DNA from: CAZRWD01 sp964603785
Lineage (GTDB): Bacteria > Fermentibacterota > Fermentibacteria > Fermentibacterales > Fermentibacteraceae
Length of the DNA: 64,000 bases
Assembly (NCBI GenBank): GCA_964603785.1
Contig: CAZRWD010000011.1
Location: 1-64,000 of the forward strand
Direction of reading: 5' to 3'
Part shown: positions 52,851 to 61,365 of the stretch, piece by piece
Position numbering within the stretch: the stretch's first letter is position 1
How the letters are laid out: the number at the start of each line of letters is the position of its first letter
Notes under the pieces: generated by a model
Told to the model about the DNA's origin: nothing
The model's input: only the letters and a program-made list of their open reading frames with translations
The model's database searches: none
Program-made: the position numbers and the translations under genes

Positions 52851-54392
52851 CTAGACCGGCATGTTGCCGTGCCGCTTGGGGAGCCTGCACGCTTCGGTGT
52901 TGCGGGACGAGCCGAGCACGTGGGCCAGGGCATCCCTGGTCTGCTGAGGGAGGAGGATGGTGTCCACGTAACCCTTCCCTGCGGCGACGTACGGGTTCGC
53001 GAACTTCTCCTCGTACTCCCCGATCTTCTCGCGCCTCGTGGCCTCGGGATCGGCGCTGTCCTCTATCTCTTTGCGGAATATTATGTTGGCCGCGCCCTCG
53101 GGGCCCATGACCGCGATCTCCGCGGTGGGCCAGGCTATGGAGAAGTTCGAACCGAGGTGCCTGCTGCACATGGCGATGTAGGCTCCGCCGTAGGCCTTCC
53201 TCATGATCACGGTGAGCTTGGGCACCGTGGCCTCGCTGTAGGCGTAGAGGAGCTTGGCCCCGTGCCTGATGACGCCCATGTGCTCCTGGTTAACGCCCGG
53301 CAGGTAGCCCGGGGTGTCCACCAGGGTGAGGAGCGGGATGTTGAACGCATCGCAGAAGCGGATGAACCGGGCCGCCTTGTCCGAGGCGTCCACGTCGAGG
53401 ACGCCGGCGAGGACCCGGGGCTGGTTGGCCACTATCCCCACCGGCCTGCCGTCGATGCGCGCGAAGCCCGTGAAGATGTTCCTGGCATAGTGCTCGTGGA
53501 CCTCGAGGAACTCCGAGCCGTCGACCAGGCCGCGGACCACGTCCTTCACGCAGTAGGCGCGCCTCCTGTCCTCCGGGATCACACTCGGCGAGAGCACGGA
53601 CCGGGGCGGTCTGGGCTTCGCCCGTGGGGGGCGCTCGGAGGAGTTGGCGGGCAGGTACGAGAGGAGCGCCCTTACCTGGGCGAAGGCGGCCTGCTCGGAT
53701 TCCGCGAAGAAGTGCGCGTTGCCGGTTATCGAAGAGTGGGTCCGCGCCCCTCCGAGCTCCTCCGCCGAGATCTCCTCCCCGAGGACCGTCTTGATGACCT
53801 GCGGGCCGGTTATGAACATGTTGGAGATGCGGTCGACCACGAAGACGAAGTCGGTGAGGGCGGGGGAGTAGACCGCCCCTCCGGCGCAGGGTCCCAGGAT
53901 CACCGAGACCTGGGGGACCACGCCGCTCAGCTGGGTGTTCCTGAAGAATATCTCGCCGTATCCGCACAGCGAGTCGACGCCCTCCTGGATCCTCGCCCCG
54001 CCCGAGTCGTTGATGCCGATCAGGGGAGTGCCCATGTCCCTCGCGGCGTCCATGACCTTGGTGATCTTCGAGGCGTGCGCCCTGCCGAGGGAGCCGCCGG
54101 CCACGGAGAAGTCCTGGGCGAACACCGCCACCGGCCTGTCGTCGACGCGGCCGAACCCGGTCACGACCCCGTCCCCGGCAAGCTTCTTCGAGTCCATCCC
54201 GAAGTCCTTCACCGAGTGCTCCACGAAGAGGTCGGTCTCCAGGAAGGAGCCCGAGTCGAGCAGGACGTCGAGGCGCTCCCTGACGGTCAGCTTGCCCTTG
54301 CGCCTCTGGCTCTCGAGCGCCTCCTGTCCACCGCCCAGGATAAGCCTGGAGGCTCTGCCGAGGAAGTCGTTTATCCGCCTGAGTATTGACAT
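52851..54392 (-). CDS. acyl-CoA carboxylase beta (carboxyltransferase) subunit
   Basis: 513 residues of the propionyl/methylmalonyl-CoA carboxylase beta family. GGARIQEGVDSL and GPCAGGAVYSPALTDFVF are the N-terminal oxyanion segment; DTPGYLPGVNQE, KAYGGAYIAMCS and AVMGPEGAANIIF the C-terminal one. With the biotin carrier it could form propionyl-CoA carboxylase, or a methylmalonyl-CoA decarboxylase/transcarboxylase system typical of propionate-forming anaerobes; the missing biotin carboxylase keeps both options open. ATG 54392, SD AGGGGTAGG. Confidence 0.93.
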   Translation of the reverse strand: MSILRRINDFLGRASRLILGGGQEALESQRRKGKLTVRERLDVLLDSGSFLETDLFVEHSVKDFGMDSKKLAGDGVVTGFGRVDDRPVAVFAQDFSVAGGSLGRAHASKITKVMDAARDMGTPLIGINDSGGARIQEGVDSLCGYGEIFFRNTQLSGVVPQVSVILGPCAGGAVYSPALTDFVFVVDRISNMFITGPQVIKTVLGEEISAEELGGARTHSSITGNAHFFAESEQAAFAQVRALLSYLPANSSERPPRAKPRPPRSVLSPSVIPEDRRRAYCVKDVVRGLVDGSEFLEVHEHYARNIFTGFARIDGRPVGIVANQPRVLAGVLDVDASDKAARFIRFCDAFNIPLLTLVDTPGYLPGVNQEHMGVIRHGAKLLYAYSEATVPKLTVIMRKAYGGAYIAMCSRHLGSNFSIAWPTAEIAVMGPEGAANIIFRKEIEDSADPEATRREKIGEYEEKFANPYVAAGKGYVDTILLPQQTRDALAHVLGSSRNTEACRLPKRHGNMPV

Positions 54393-54483
54393 AGCCTACC
54401 CCTCTTGAGCATCAGCCGCGGAAGACCGGCTCGTCCGGACCGTGGCCGCGAGAAGTGAACACTGACCCAGCCGCCCGGAGGTG

Positions 54484-56889
54484 TCAAGAACCGTCGTGCC
54501 CGTGCAGCACTGCGAGCCATCCCATCCTGACCGAGGCGGCGGGCGGCAGGGGGTACCCGAGTGCCCGTGCCGTCGAGTAGCCCGCCCCGGCCGCCTCCAT
54601 GTCCCCCGTCATCCACAGCGCATCGCCCAGCTCCAGGAGTATCTGTGCCGAGGAGGGCGCCATCGAGGCCGCTCGGACCAGCCAGTCCGCCGCCCCGCTC
54701 CAGTCGCCGCCGGCCGTCGAGACCCTCCCCCTGGAAAGGAGGGTGTAGGGGTTCGCCGAGAGCCTGAGAGCCGAATCGGCCATGAGCGCTCCCGCAGCCG
54801 GATCGCCGGCCTGCGCCAGCACCACCCCGGACAGGGACAGGACCCAGGGTCTGGATCGGATGTCCCATCCGCTCGCGGAGAGAAGGGCGAGCCTGCACGC
54901 CTCCGGCCCGTTCCCCGAGGTCAGTTCGCATGCGGCCAGGACGGCGAGCGATTCGGGCCGGGTGCATCTGCCGGACGTGTAGTCCTCGACGATCGCCGGC
55001 GTCGTCCAGGGAACGAACGGGAGCGGCCCTGCGACCCGGGAGCCTTCGGCGGCCGACTCCAGGATCCGGAGAGAGCCCTCCAGCCCGGTATCCCCCAGGG
55101 CCGATGCGGCGAGGATCGCCCCCCCGGTGTCGCCGGCCGCGTGGAGTCTCCAGGCTCCGAGGGTTGCGGTCTGGGGGAGCACAGGCTCCCGCAGGCGGAT
55201 CGGGGTCAGGGCGGAGAAGAGGTCGATACGCAGCTCGGGGCTTCCGACCAGACCTGCCGCCCGGACCACGCCCCTGCGGTCGCCCGCCCGCCAGTACAGA
55301 CAGGCCTGCAGGACATGCGGAAGGTCCCAGCCCCTCATCCCCGATGCCTTCTCCAGGTCCCCCATGAGGGATGCCGGAACCGCATGGAGCGGCCTGGAGA
55401 TCAGATCCTCGGAGGAGAGGGGGTCGACCTGGCCCAGAGAGAGGCTCTCCAGCCCCTCCCTCCGCAGGAATTCGAGCGAGGCGTAGGCCACGGTCAGGGA
55501 GTCCCAGTAGACCGGCGCCCATCCGGGCAGCTCCGCCATCAGGTTGGCGAGGGATCCCCGTGCGTGCGGCCAGTCGAAGAAGCCCAGCTCGATGTCCGAA
55601 TCCTCGAGGATCCTCAGCTGGACGGACGCCCCGAGGGAGTCGGGGGACTGTGCGAGGAAGAGGTACTCCGCATAGAGGCTCTCGGGGAAGACCAGGCATC
55701 TCCCGTCCATGTAGAGCGGCAGGGAGGAGCCGAACCTGTACTGCAGATAGCCGGATATCTCGTTGGTGTTGAAGACTCTGCCATATAGCCCGCTCTCCTC
55801 CACGAAGTCCGCCAGACCCGTCGGGTAGATCTCCCAGGCCATCCCGGGGCCGAAGTCCCTCGGCGGCCCGAGCTCCCGGGGGAGCCCGGCCAGGGGGGGG
55901 ACCAGGGCGGCAGCGGTCAGCATGGCGGCTGGCACGATGGGCTTGATGCGGCCCGCGAGCCTGGGCAGGAGGGCGGCCGAGGCGATCGCCAGCAGCTCGA
56001 TGTTCCTCGACGCGAACACGCCTGCCGCGGTGAGAACCGAGAGCAGGAGCAGTTCCCCGGGCCTCAGCCCGTCCCTCCCGCGCCTCGCGACCAGGATGAC
56101 CGTCAAGAGGGACAGAGTGATGAGCAGGATCGCGGGTACCGGTGTCCCGAATCGCCCGTCGAAGGGGCTCCACCACTCCCTTATCGATGCCCTGAAGAGC
56201 GACTGGCGCATGAAGTCGGGCAGGTATAGGAGCGATCTGAAACCGTTCGGGTGGATGCCCGTCGTGAGCAGTGCGCCTGCAGGCAGCGCCAGCCATGCCG
56301 GCAGCCTCCTCCAGTCCCGTGCGAAGAGCCTGTCGACCGCCGGCAGCGAGCAGAGGAAGAGCCCCATCACGAACCCCGCATGGGTGTTGTTCCAGAGAAC
56401 CTGGAGGGGCAGGAGCATCGCGGCTGTGCGCCAGGGTCCGGGAGGGCGGGCCAGGACGAAGAGGTAGGCCGAGAAGAACAGGTCGCTGAAGATGTGCGGC
56501 CTCTCGAACCACCTGGCCTGGCTTGCCGCGTACCAGAGGACGGCCAGGGCCACCGCCGCGGAGGGGGCGGCACCCCTCCTGAGGGCCGCGAAGTAGGCCA
56601 GGGCTATGGATGAGAGGACTACGAGGCTCTTCAGGGCGGTGAGGCCCGCCGGGCCGGCGGCGCGCCATGCCGCCGCGAATGCGACCTCCGCACCCCACTC
56701 CTGCTGGATCCACTCCCTTCCGCGGGCCGTCCAGGTGAAGGGATCCTTCGTCCTGACGCTTCCCGTGTCGAGGATGTCCTCACCGTTCCTCAGGTGCCAG
56801 AAGATGTTCTCGCTGTAGACGGGGGTGAGGCAGTACAGGAGGCCCGTGAGCAGCAGACCGGACGGGAGGAGCCACCTATCAGGGCGCAA
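54484..56889 (-). CDS. polytopic membrane protein, GT-C-like with C-terminal helical repeats
   Basis: 801 residues. The N-terminal half has about ten membrane segments. Its start ENIFWHLRNGEDILDTG and the loop DPFTWTARGREWIQQEW resemble GT-C glycosyltransferase-like membrane proteins. The C-terminal half is soluble with TPR-like helices. TTG 56889 lies in the end of the DUF2723 gene with GGAGG six bases before it. Last of a four-gene coupled unit. Precise activity unknown. Confidence 0.75.
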   Translation of the reverse strand: MRPDRWLLPSGLLLTGLLYCLTPVYSENIFWHLRNGEDILDTGSVRTKDPFTWTARGREWIQQEWGAEVAFAAAWRAAGPAGLTALKSLVVLSSIALAYFAALRRGAAPSAAVALAVLWYAASQARWFERPHIFSDLFFSAYLFVLARPPGPWRTAAMLLPLQVLWNNTHAGFVMGLFLCSLPAVDRLFARDWRRLPAWLALPAGALLTTGIHPNGFRSLLYLPDFMRQSLFRASIREWWSPFDGRFGTPVPAILLITLSLLTVILVARRGRDGLRPGELLLLSVLTAAGVFASRNIELLAIASAALLPRLAGRIKPIVPAAMLTAAALVPPLAGLPRELGPPRDFGPGMAWEIYPTGLADFVEESGLYGRVFNTNEISGYLQYRFGSSLPLYMDGRCLVFPESLYAEYLFLAQSPDSLGASVQLRILEDSDIELGFFDWPHARGSLANLMAELPGWAPVYWDSLTVAYASLEFLRREGLESLSLGQVDPLSSEDLISRPLHAVPASLMGDLEKASGMRGWDLPHVLQACLYWRAGDRRGVVRAAGLVGSPELRIDLFSALTPIRLREPVLPQTATLGAWRLHAAGDTGGAILAASALGDTGLEGSLRILESAAEGSRVAGPLPFVPWTTPAIVEDYTSGRCTRPESLAVLAACELTSGNGPEACRLALLSASGWDIRSRPWVLSLSGVVLAQAGDPAAGALMADSALRLSANPYTLLSRGRVSTAGGDWSGAADWLVRAASMAPSSAQILLELGDALWMTGDMEAAGAGYSTARALGYPLPPAASVRMGWLAVLHGHDGS

Positions 56890-58324
56890 GGATGGCCTCC
56901 ACTCTCCGCCGCGTCAGCCCGGTCGCGGCAGATTCCAGGGCCAGCCCCGCATACTCCCCGCGCAGGGGCTCCTCCTCCTGGACCGCCCTGCGGGCATAGG
57001 CCTCGGCCGCGGCGTCCATGGCCTGGGGATCCGGACTCGAAGCCTCCAGCAGGAAGAAGTCCATGGACTCCCAGTCCGGGATGACCCCGTCACCCCTGAA
57101 CAGCAGCCCCGAGAGCCGGAGGTCCGGACTGGACCAGGCGCGCGTGGCGACCAGCCTCCTGTCGGAGAGAACCGCGGGGAGAGGTTCCGACAGCATGAGC
57201 GAGAAGTAGTTGTGGTACAGGTCGGCCGGGATGACGTCGGGCCGCATGTCGAGTCCCTCCAGCAGGTGGCAGGCCAGGAAGGTGTCGTGGCCGATGGTGC
57301 AGTAGACCGCATCCAGCGGGACCTGTCGCATCATGTCCCGCGAAAGCGCCGGGGCGACATGGTCTCCGCCCCTCCACGCGCCATGGATGCCCGCGACGGC
57401 CGAGAGGGCCGCTGCGGAGAGCGCCGCCGCCCCTGCCGCACGGCCCCTGAGGGCCAGCCTTCCCATTCCCCGCACGGCCGGGAACCAGAGCGCGAGGACC
57501 AGCGGGAACAGGAAGGCATGGGGGTCCGGAACCCGGTAGCAGAGGAAGAAGATCAGCGAGAGCAGGGCTGCCGCGATCTCCCGCCTCCCGGGTCGGCCCA
57601 GGGCCGCGAGCGCGGTCAGCACGGCCGCCGGCAGGATGAAGGCCGGATTCGCCACCTGGAGCAGACCCGTGGGATCCGGCATGCCGAGCCTGCCGGAGTA
57701 CAGGGTCATGTAGGCCGCCAGCCCAGCAGGGCCCGCAGGGTGCGTGTAGTGAGGATTCACCGATGCGGCGGCCCTCAGGGGGATGTAGAGGTAGAGGGTG
57801 GCCGGGACCAGGGCCAGCGGCCATGTCCGCCTCCATGCGCGCGTGACCGCCAGAGGAGCCGCCAGGAGGCAGATGGGGTGTCCTCCGAACACGGCCATCC
57901 CGAACAGGTAGGGTCCGATCCTGCTCCTCCCCGCGGCCACCGCGCAGAGGAGAAGCGCCAGGGCCGGTCCGTAGACTTCCACTGTGTTGAGCTGGAGGAG
58001 AATCGATGGGAAGAACACGAGAAGGAGGGCGGCCGCGGAGGCCATGGCGGGGGCGGGAGTCGCCCTGCCGGCCACGAGAAAGGCCAGACCGGCCAGGAGA
58101 CCCGCAGTCATGGCCGTCATGATGCGCCCCGACAGGAACCCCTCTCCCGGGAACAGACGCAGCGACATCAGCAGGAGCGGGTATCCGGGGGGATGGGCTA
58201 TGGAGAGCCGCCTCGAGGCGTTGAGCATGTCCGTGGAATCGACATGGTCGAAATCGCGCGGGCCGCTCGCGAGGACCACAGCGAAGCACACCGCGGAAAG
58301 CGTCAGTGCGGCCGTGAGGCGCAT
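56879..58324 (-). CDS. DUF2723-family membrane protein (O-mannosyltransferase-like)
   Basis: 481 residues with about ten membrane segments. The opening DSTDMLNASRRLSIAHPPGYPLLLM is the DUF2723 hallmark (Asp, then AHPPGYPL), placing it in the protein-O-mannosyltransferase-like GT-C clan. These proteins occur widely in Bacteroidetes and related phyla. ATG 58324 with GGAGG (spacing 7). The preceding gene ends 27 nt upstream, and the following gene overlaps its stop. Confidence 0.85.
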   Translation of the reverse strand: MRLTAALTLSAVCFAVVLASGPRDFDHVDSTDMLNASRRLSIAHPPGYPLLLMSLRLFPGEGFLSGRIMTAMTAGLLAGLAFLVAGRATPAPAMASAAALLLVFFPSILLQLNTVEVYGPALALLLCAVAAGRSRIGPYLFGMAVFGGHPICLLAAPLAVTRAWRRTWPLALVPATLYLYIPLRAAASVNPHYTHPAGPAGLAAYMTLYSGRLGMPDPTGLLQVANPAFILPAAVLTALAALGRPGRREIAAALLSLIFFLCYRVPDPHAFLFPLVLALWFPAVRGMGRLALRGRAAGAAALSAAALSAVAGIHGAWRGGDHVAPALSRDMMRQVPLDAVYCTIGHDTFLACHLLEGLDMRPDVIPADLYHNYFSLMLSEPLPAVLSDRRLVATRAWSSPDLRLSGLLFRGDGVIPDWESMDFFLLEASSPDPQAMDAAAEAYARRAVQEEEPLRGEYAGLALESAATGLTRRRVEAILAP

Positions 58325-58351
58325 CGGCGATCCTCCGGAACGGCCCCGGAC

Positions 58352-60535
58352 CTACTCACGCACCGGCTCGCCCGGGGGGAGGCCCTGTCCGCGGACGGCC
58401 GAGAGGTATCGCCGGTGCAGCGCCGCCCGGGAGGAGTCGCCGGCCGCCTCCGCGCAGGCCGCCGCCAGGGCCAGGCTCCGGATCGACGGAGGATAGGAGA
58501 TCATGGCCGCCCGTTCGGCGAGGACCAGCCCGCTGTCCGGCAGGCCCGCCTCCAGAAGCCAGGCGGCGCAGGTCTCCAGCACCTCCCCGGAGACCGGATT
58601 CGTCCTGGAGAGGAAGACGAAGATCTGCTCCCGCTCCCCGGGCCTGCCGCGGGCGATCGAAGCCCTGAGCTCGGCCAGCATTATCTCGGTGGAGCCGGGG
58701 AACCTGGCGACCCCCGCCTCGTACAGGGGCCCGGTCTCCCGTTCAGCCATGCCGGACAGGTCGATGGCAAGGGCGTAGTCGGACGGTCCCGCGTCGGGGG
58801 CCTCCAGGGCCGCCGCCGCGAAGCCGGCTGCGCCGGCGGTGTCGCCCAGGACCACGAGAGCGCGGGCCCAGGAGTTCAGGAATAGGGCGGACGAACCGGC
58901 CATCTCCAGGGTTGCGGCCAGCATGGAGGTATCCCCCGCGGCCGCCGCGCTCCTCATGACGGCCGGGAGGAGCATGCCCGGATCGACGGCACCCTCCGGC
59001 AGCCCGGCGAGGAGCGAGAGGAAGCGGTCCCTCTCACCCCGCATCAGGGCGAGGTTCATCTCCACCTTGACCATGCCTTCCGGCATGTCCCCCCGCATCC
59101 TCGAGAGCTCGCACAGCCAGGCCGCCTGGTCCGGCCGTCCCGACAGGTGGGCGGACTCGGCGAGCTGCAGGAGCGGGCCACCTGATGCCGCGAGCAGGGC
59201 GGAGGAGACGTAGGCGTGGGAGTTCCTTCCGCTTCGCGTGAAGGAGTCCGTCGTCTCCAGGTGCCAGGCTGTCACCGCCCCGGGCAGCGGGGGAGGGGGT
59301 CGGAAGGCGATTGCGATGACGGGCAGGAGAAGGGGCGCGACGCGCAGCACGCCACGGGCGGCGGCCGCCGCCTGGAGCAGTGCCGCCGCGAGGAGAACCA
59401 TGCCGAGGGCTCCGGCGGCCGCACCTGCCGTGGAGTAGACCGGAGAGGCCGCGATCAGCACCATCACCGGGGCCAGGAGGATCTTCCGGACCGCGGACGG
59501 GATCGGCAGCCTCCCGGCGGCAAGCGCTGTCATGACCGCTATCAGGGAGGGCCAGCCCGCGGCCCACCCGATCAGGAGGGCGGCCGTTGCGCATGCCGCT
59601 GCCACGGCTCCTGACCCCGTGACGGAGGGGATGACCAGGATGGATGCGAGCAGGGCTCCACAGATCGTGGCGGCGTCGGCGAAGGTCAGGGCCCCGCCCC
59701 GGGCGGCTCCGAAGGCCGCCGCCGCCCCGGCCATGCCTGCTGCGACCAGGGGCGCCCACCCTGCGGCCCGCGCCCTCGACTCGAGGATCATGGCAGGCCT
59801 GATGCGATGGAGCAGCCACGCGGAGAGGCCGAGGACCGGCCATGCATCCACCAGGAAGACCGTCATGTGCGCCGAGCCGGTGAGATGGGGTCTCGTGAGG
59901 GAGTGCCACTGGAAGAACTCCTGGATGGTCGACGTGTGGGGGAAGAACCTGTAGAAGGCCCAGTTGACCAGGCCCGGCCAGGAGAAGAAGACGAGGAAGA
60001 GGGGCGCGAGGAGCAGCGCTCCGGCTATCCCCCTCGCCAGCCTGGCCCTCGTCGACACGAGCCCGATGTAGAAGCCTCCGAGCAGGCATCCCGCGACTGC
60101 CTCGATCCTTATGCCCGCGGTCGTTCCGACCAGCTCCACGGAGGGGTTGAAGAAGTTGAGGAGGAAGTGCGCCGCGTTCGACCTGTCGAGGGGGAAGTAG
60201 CCTATGGAGGAGCTCGTCCCGAGGATGCCGTCGAGCAGGGGGGGGAGGATCGTAAGGGTCCACGCGAAGACCATCAGCTTGAGTATCCTGCCGGCGTCGT
60301 AGCCGCTGAGGATGGTCATCGCGGCGGTTATCCCGAGCATCGGGAACACGTAGGCGACGGGGAAGTGCAGGATGAAGGCCTCGGGCGGGAACAGCACGCC
60401 GGCCGGCACGCTCTCCAGGATGTTCCTCAGGACTACGGTCAGGGCGAACAGGGCCGCCAGCGAGGGCACCCCCGCACCGAGCCCCTCGCCCCATCTGATC
60501 ATCCGCGTCGCAAGCGCGGCAGGACCAAGCCTCAT
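58352..60535 (-). CDS. polytopic membrane protein with C-terminal helical repeats
   Basis: 727 residues. The first 450 or so hold roughly a dozen membrane segments (for example LGITAAMTILSGY and LAPLFLVFFSWPGL). The remainder, from about 480, is a soluble Ala-rich TPR-like region (AAWLCELSRMRGDMPEGM). No catalytic motif recognised. ATG 60535 has GGAGG and lies inside the end of the preceding lipoprotein gene. Similar two-part architecture to the 801-residue neighbour suggests a shared role. Confidence 0.72.
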   Translation of the reverse strand: MRLGPAALATRMIRWGEGLGAGVPSLAALFALTVVLRNILESVPAGVLFPPEAFILHFPVAYVFPMLGITAAMTILSGYDAGRILKLMVFAWTLTILPPLLDGILGTSSSIGYFPLDRSNAAHFLLNFFNPSVELVGTTAGIRIEAVAGCLLGGFYIGLVSTRARLARGIAGALLLAPLFLVFFSWPGLVNWAFYRFFPHTSTIQEFFQWHSLTRPHLTGSAHMTVFLVDAWPVLGLSAWLLHRIRPAMILESRARAAGWAPLVAAGMAGAAAAFGAARGGALTFADAATICGALLASILVIPSVTGSGAVAAACATAALLIGWAAGWPSLIAVMTALAAGRLPIPSAVRKILLAPVMVLIAASPVYSTAGAAAGALGMVLLAAALLQAAAAARGVLRVAPLLLPVIAIAFRPPPPLPGAVTAWHLETTDSFTRSGRNSHAYVSSALLAASGGPLLQLAESAHLSGRPDQAAWLCELSRMRGDMPEGMVKVEMNLALMRGERDRFLSLLAGLPEGAVDPGMLLPAVMRSAAAAGDTSMLAATLEMAGSSALFLNSWARALVVLGDTAGAAGFAAAALEAPDAGPSDYALAIDLSGMAERETGPLYEAGVARFPGSTEIMLAELRASIARGRPGEREQIFVFLSRTNPVSGEVLETCAAWLLEAGLPDSGLVLAERAAMISYPPSIRSLALAAACAEAAGDSSRAALHRRYLSAVRGQGLPPGEPVRE

Positions 60536-61305
60536 GGCTCCTCCGTCCTCCTCAGAACCTCGTGGATCGGAACCCCTCTCGAGAGGGGCATCGCAGGCTC
60601 GAGCCCGGCTGACAGCAGGATCGTGTTGAGGAGGCCGCACGGCGTCAGCCCGGGCCTGCAGCCCGGTTCGATGCCCTGCATGGCCATCACCGCCCAGCCC
60701 CTGTACCACCCGGGTCTCGGGGGGGAGACCAGGAAGACCGTCGATCCTCTCAGGGAGGCCTCTCCCAGCCACTGCCCGGCCACCGCTACGGCGGTGTCGA
60801 TGCTCCCTGTCGAGCACGATGAGATGATCATCTCGGGCCCGAATCGATCGGCAAGCACCCGCGCGACCCCCTGCCTGCCGGGCAGCGAGCCCCATCCGGA
60901 CATGTCGGTCCCGAGCAGGATGTCGGGCGGATCCGATCCGGGCCGCGGCCCCGAATCGCCCTGCACGGTGAAGAGCGAGATGTTGTCCCGGGTCGCGGCG
61001 ATGTCGGGGGAGGGCAGGTCGATGCTCATGACCAGCAGGTTGCCCTCGACCGCGCCGGCGATCACGGTCGGGGCGATGTCCGGACATGTCGAACCGAGGT
61101 CCTCCGAGAGCCTGGCCCAGGCAGTAGGGATCGGTACCGCGTCGACGATCGCGCCGGGGAGTGCGGGGTCCGGCGGGAGCCCGTCGATCACGACCAGGAT
61201 CGTGCGGCCGGCCTCCGCCGGGAGCGTGGGCACGGCCGGGCCGCCTCCGCAGGAGGAGGCGAGGATTGCGAATCCGGTCAGGACCGGCCGGTATCGTCTG
61301 CGCAT
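60532..61305 (-). CDS. putative lipoprotein with phosphatase-superfamily-like start
   Basis: 257 residues. The lipobox ILASSC gives Cys19. TILVVIDGLPPD, with an Asp after a hydrophobic strand, resembles the first metal-binding strand of alkaline-phosphatase-superfamily proteins, but the remaining ligands are not all identifiable, so activity is uncertain. ATG 61305 lacks a strong SD. It heads the unit of four coupled membrane genes. Confidence 0.62.
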   Translation of the reverse strand: MRRRYRPVLTGFAILASSCGGGPAVPTLPAEAGRTILVVIDGLPPDPALPGAIVDAVPIPTAWARLSEDLGSTCPDIAPTVIAGAVEGNLLVMSIDLPSPDIAATRDNISLFTVQGDSGPRPGSDPPDILLGTDMSGWGSLPGRQGVARVLADRFGPEMIISSCSTGSIDTAVAVAGQWLGEASLRGSTVFLVSPPRPGWYRGWAVMAMQGIEPGCRPGLTPCGLLNTILLSAGLEPAMPLSRGVPIHEVLRRTEEP

Positions 61306-61322
61306 GTCAGGCAGGGGCAGGG

Positions 61323-61352
61323 CCGGGGGGCGGCCCTGCGGCCGCCCCCCGG
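61323..61352 (-). terminator. hairpin downstream of metalloprotease gene
   Basis: Perfect 13-pair stem (61323-61335 with 61340-61352) and CTGC loop. No U-run on the minus-strand side. Confidence 0.6.
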
Positions 61353-61365
61353 AGACCTGTATCCG

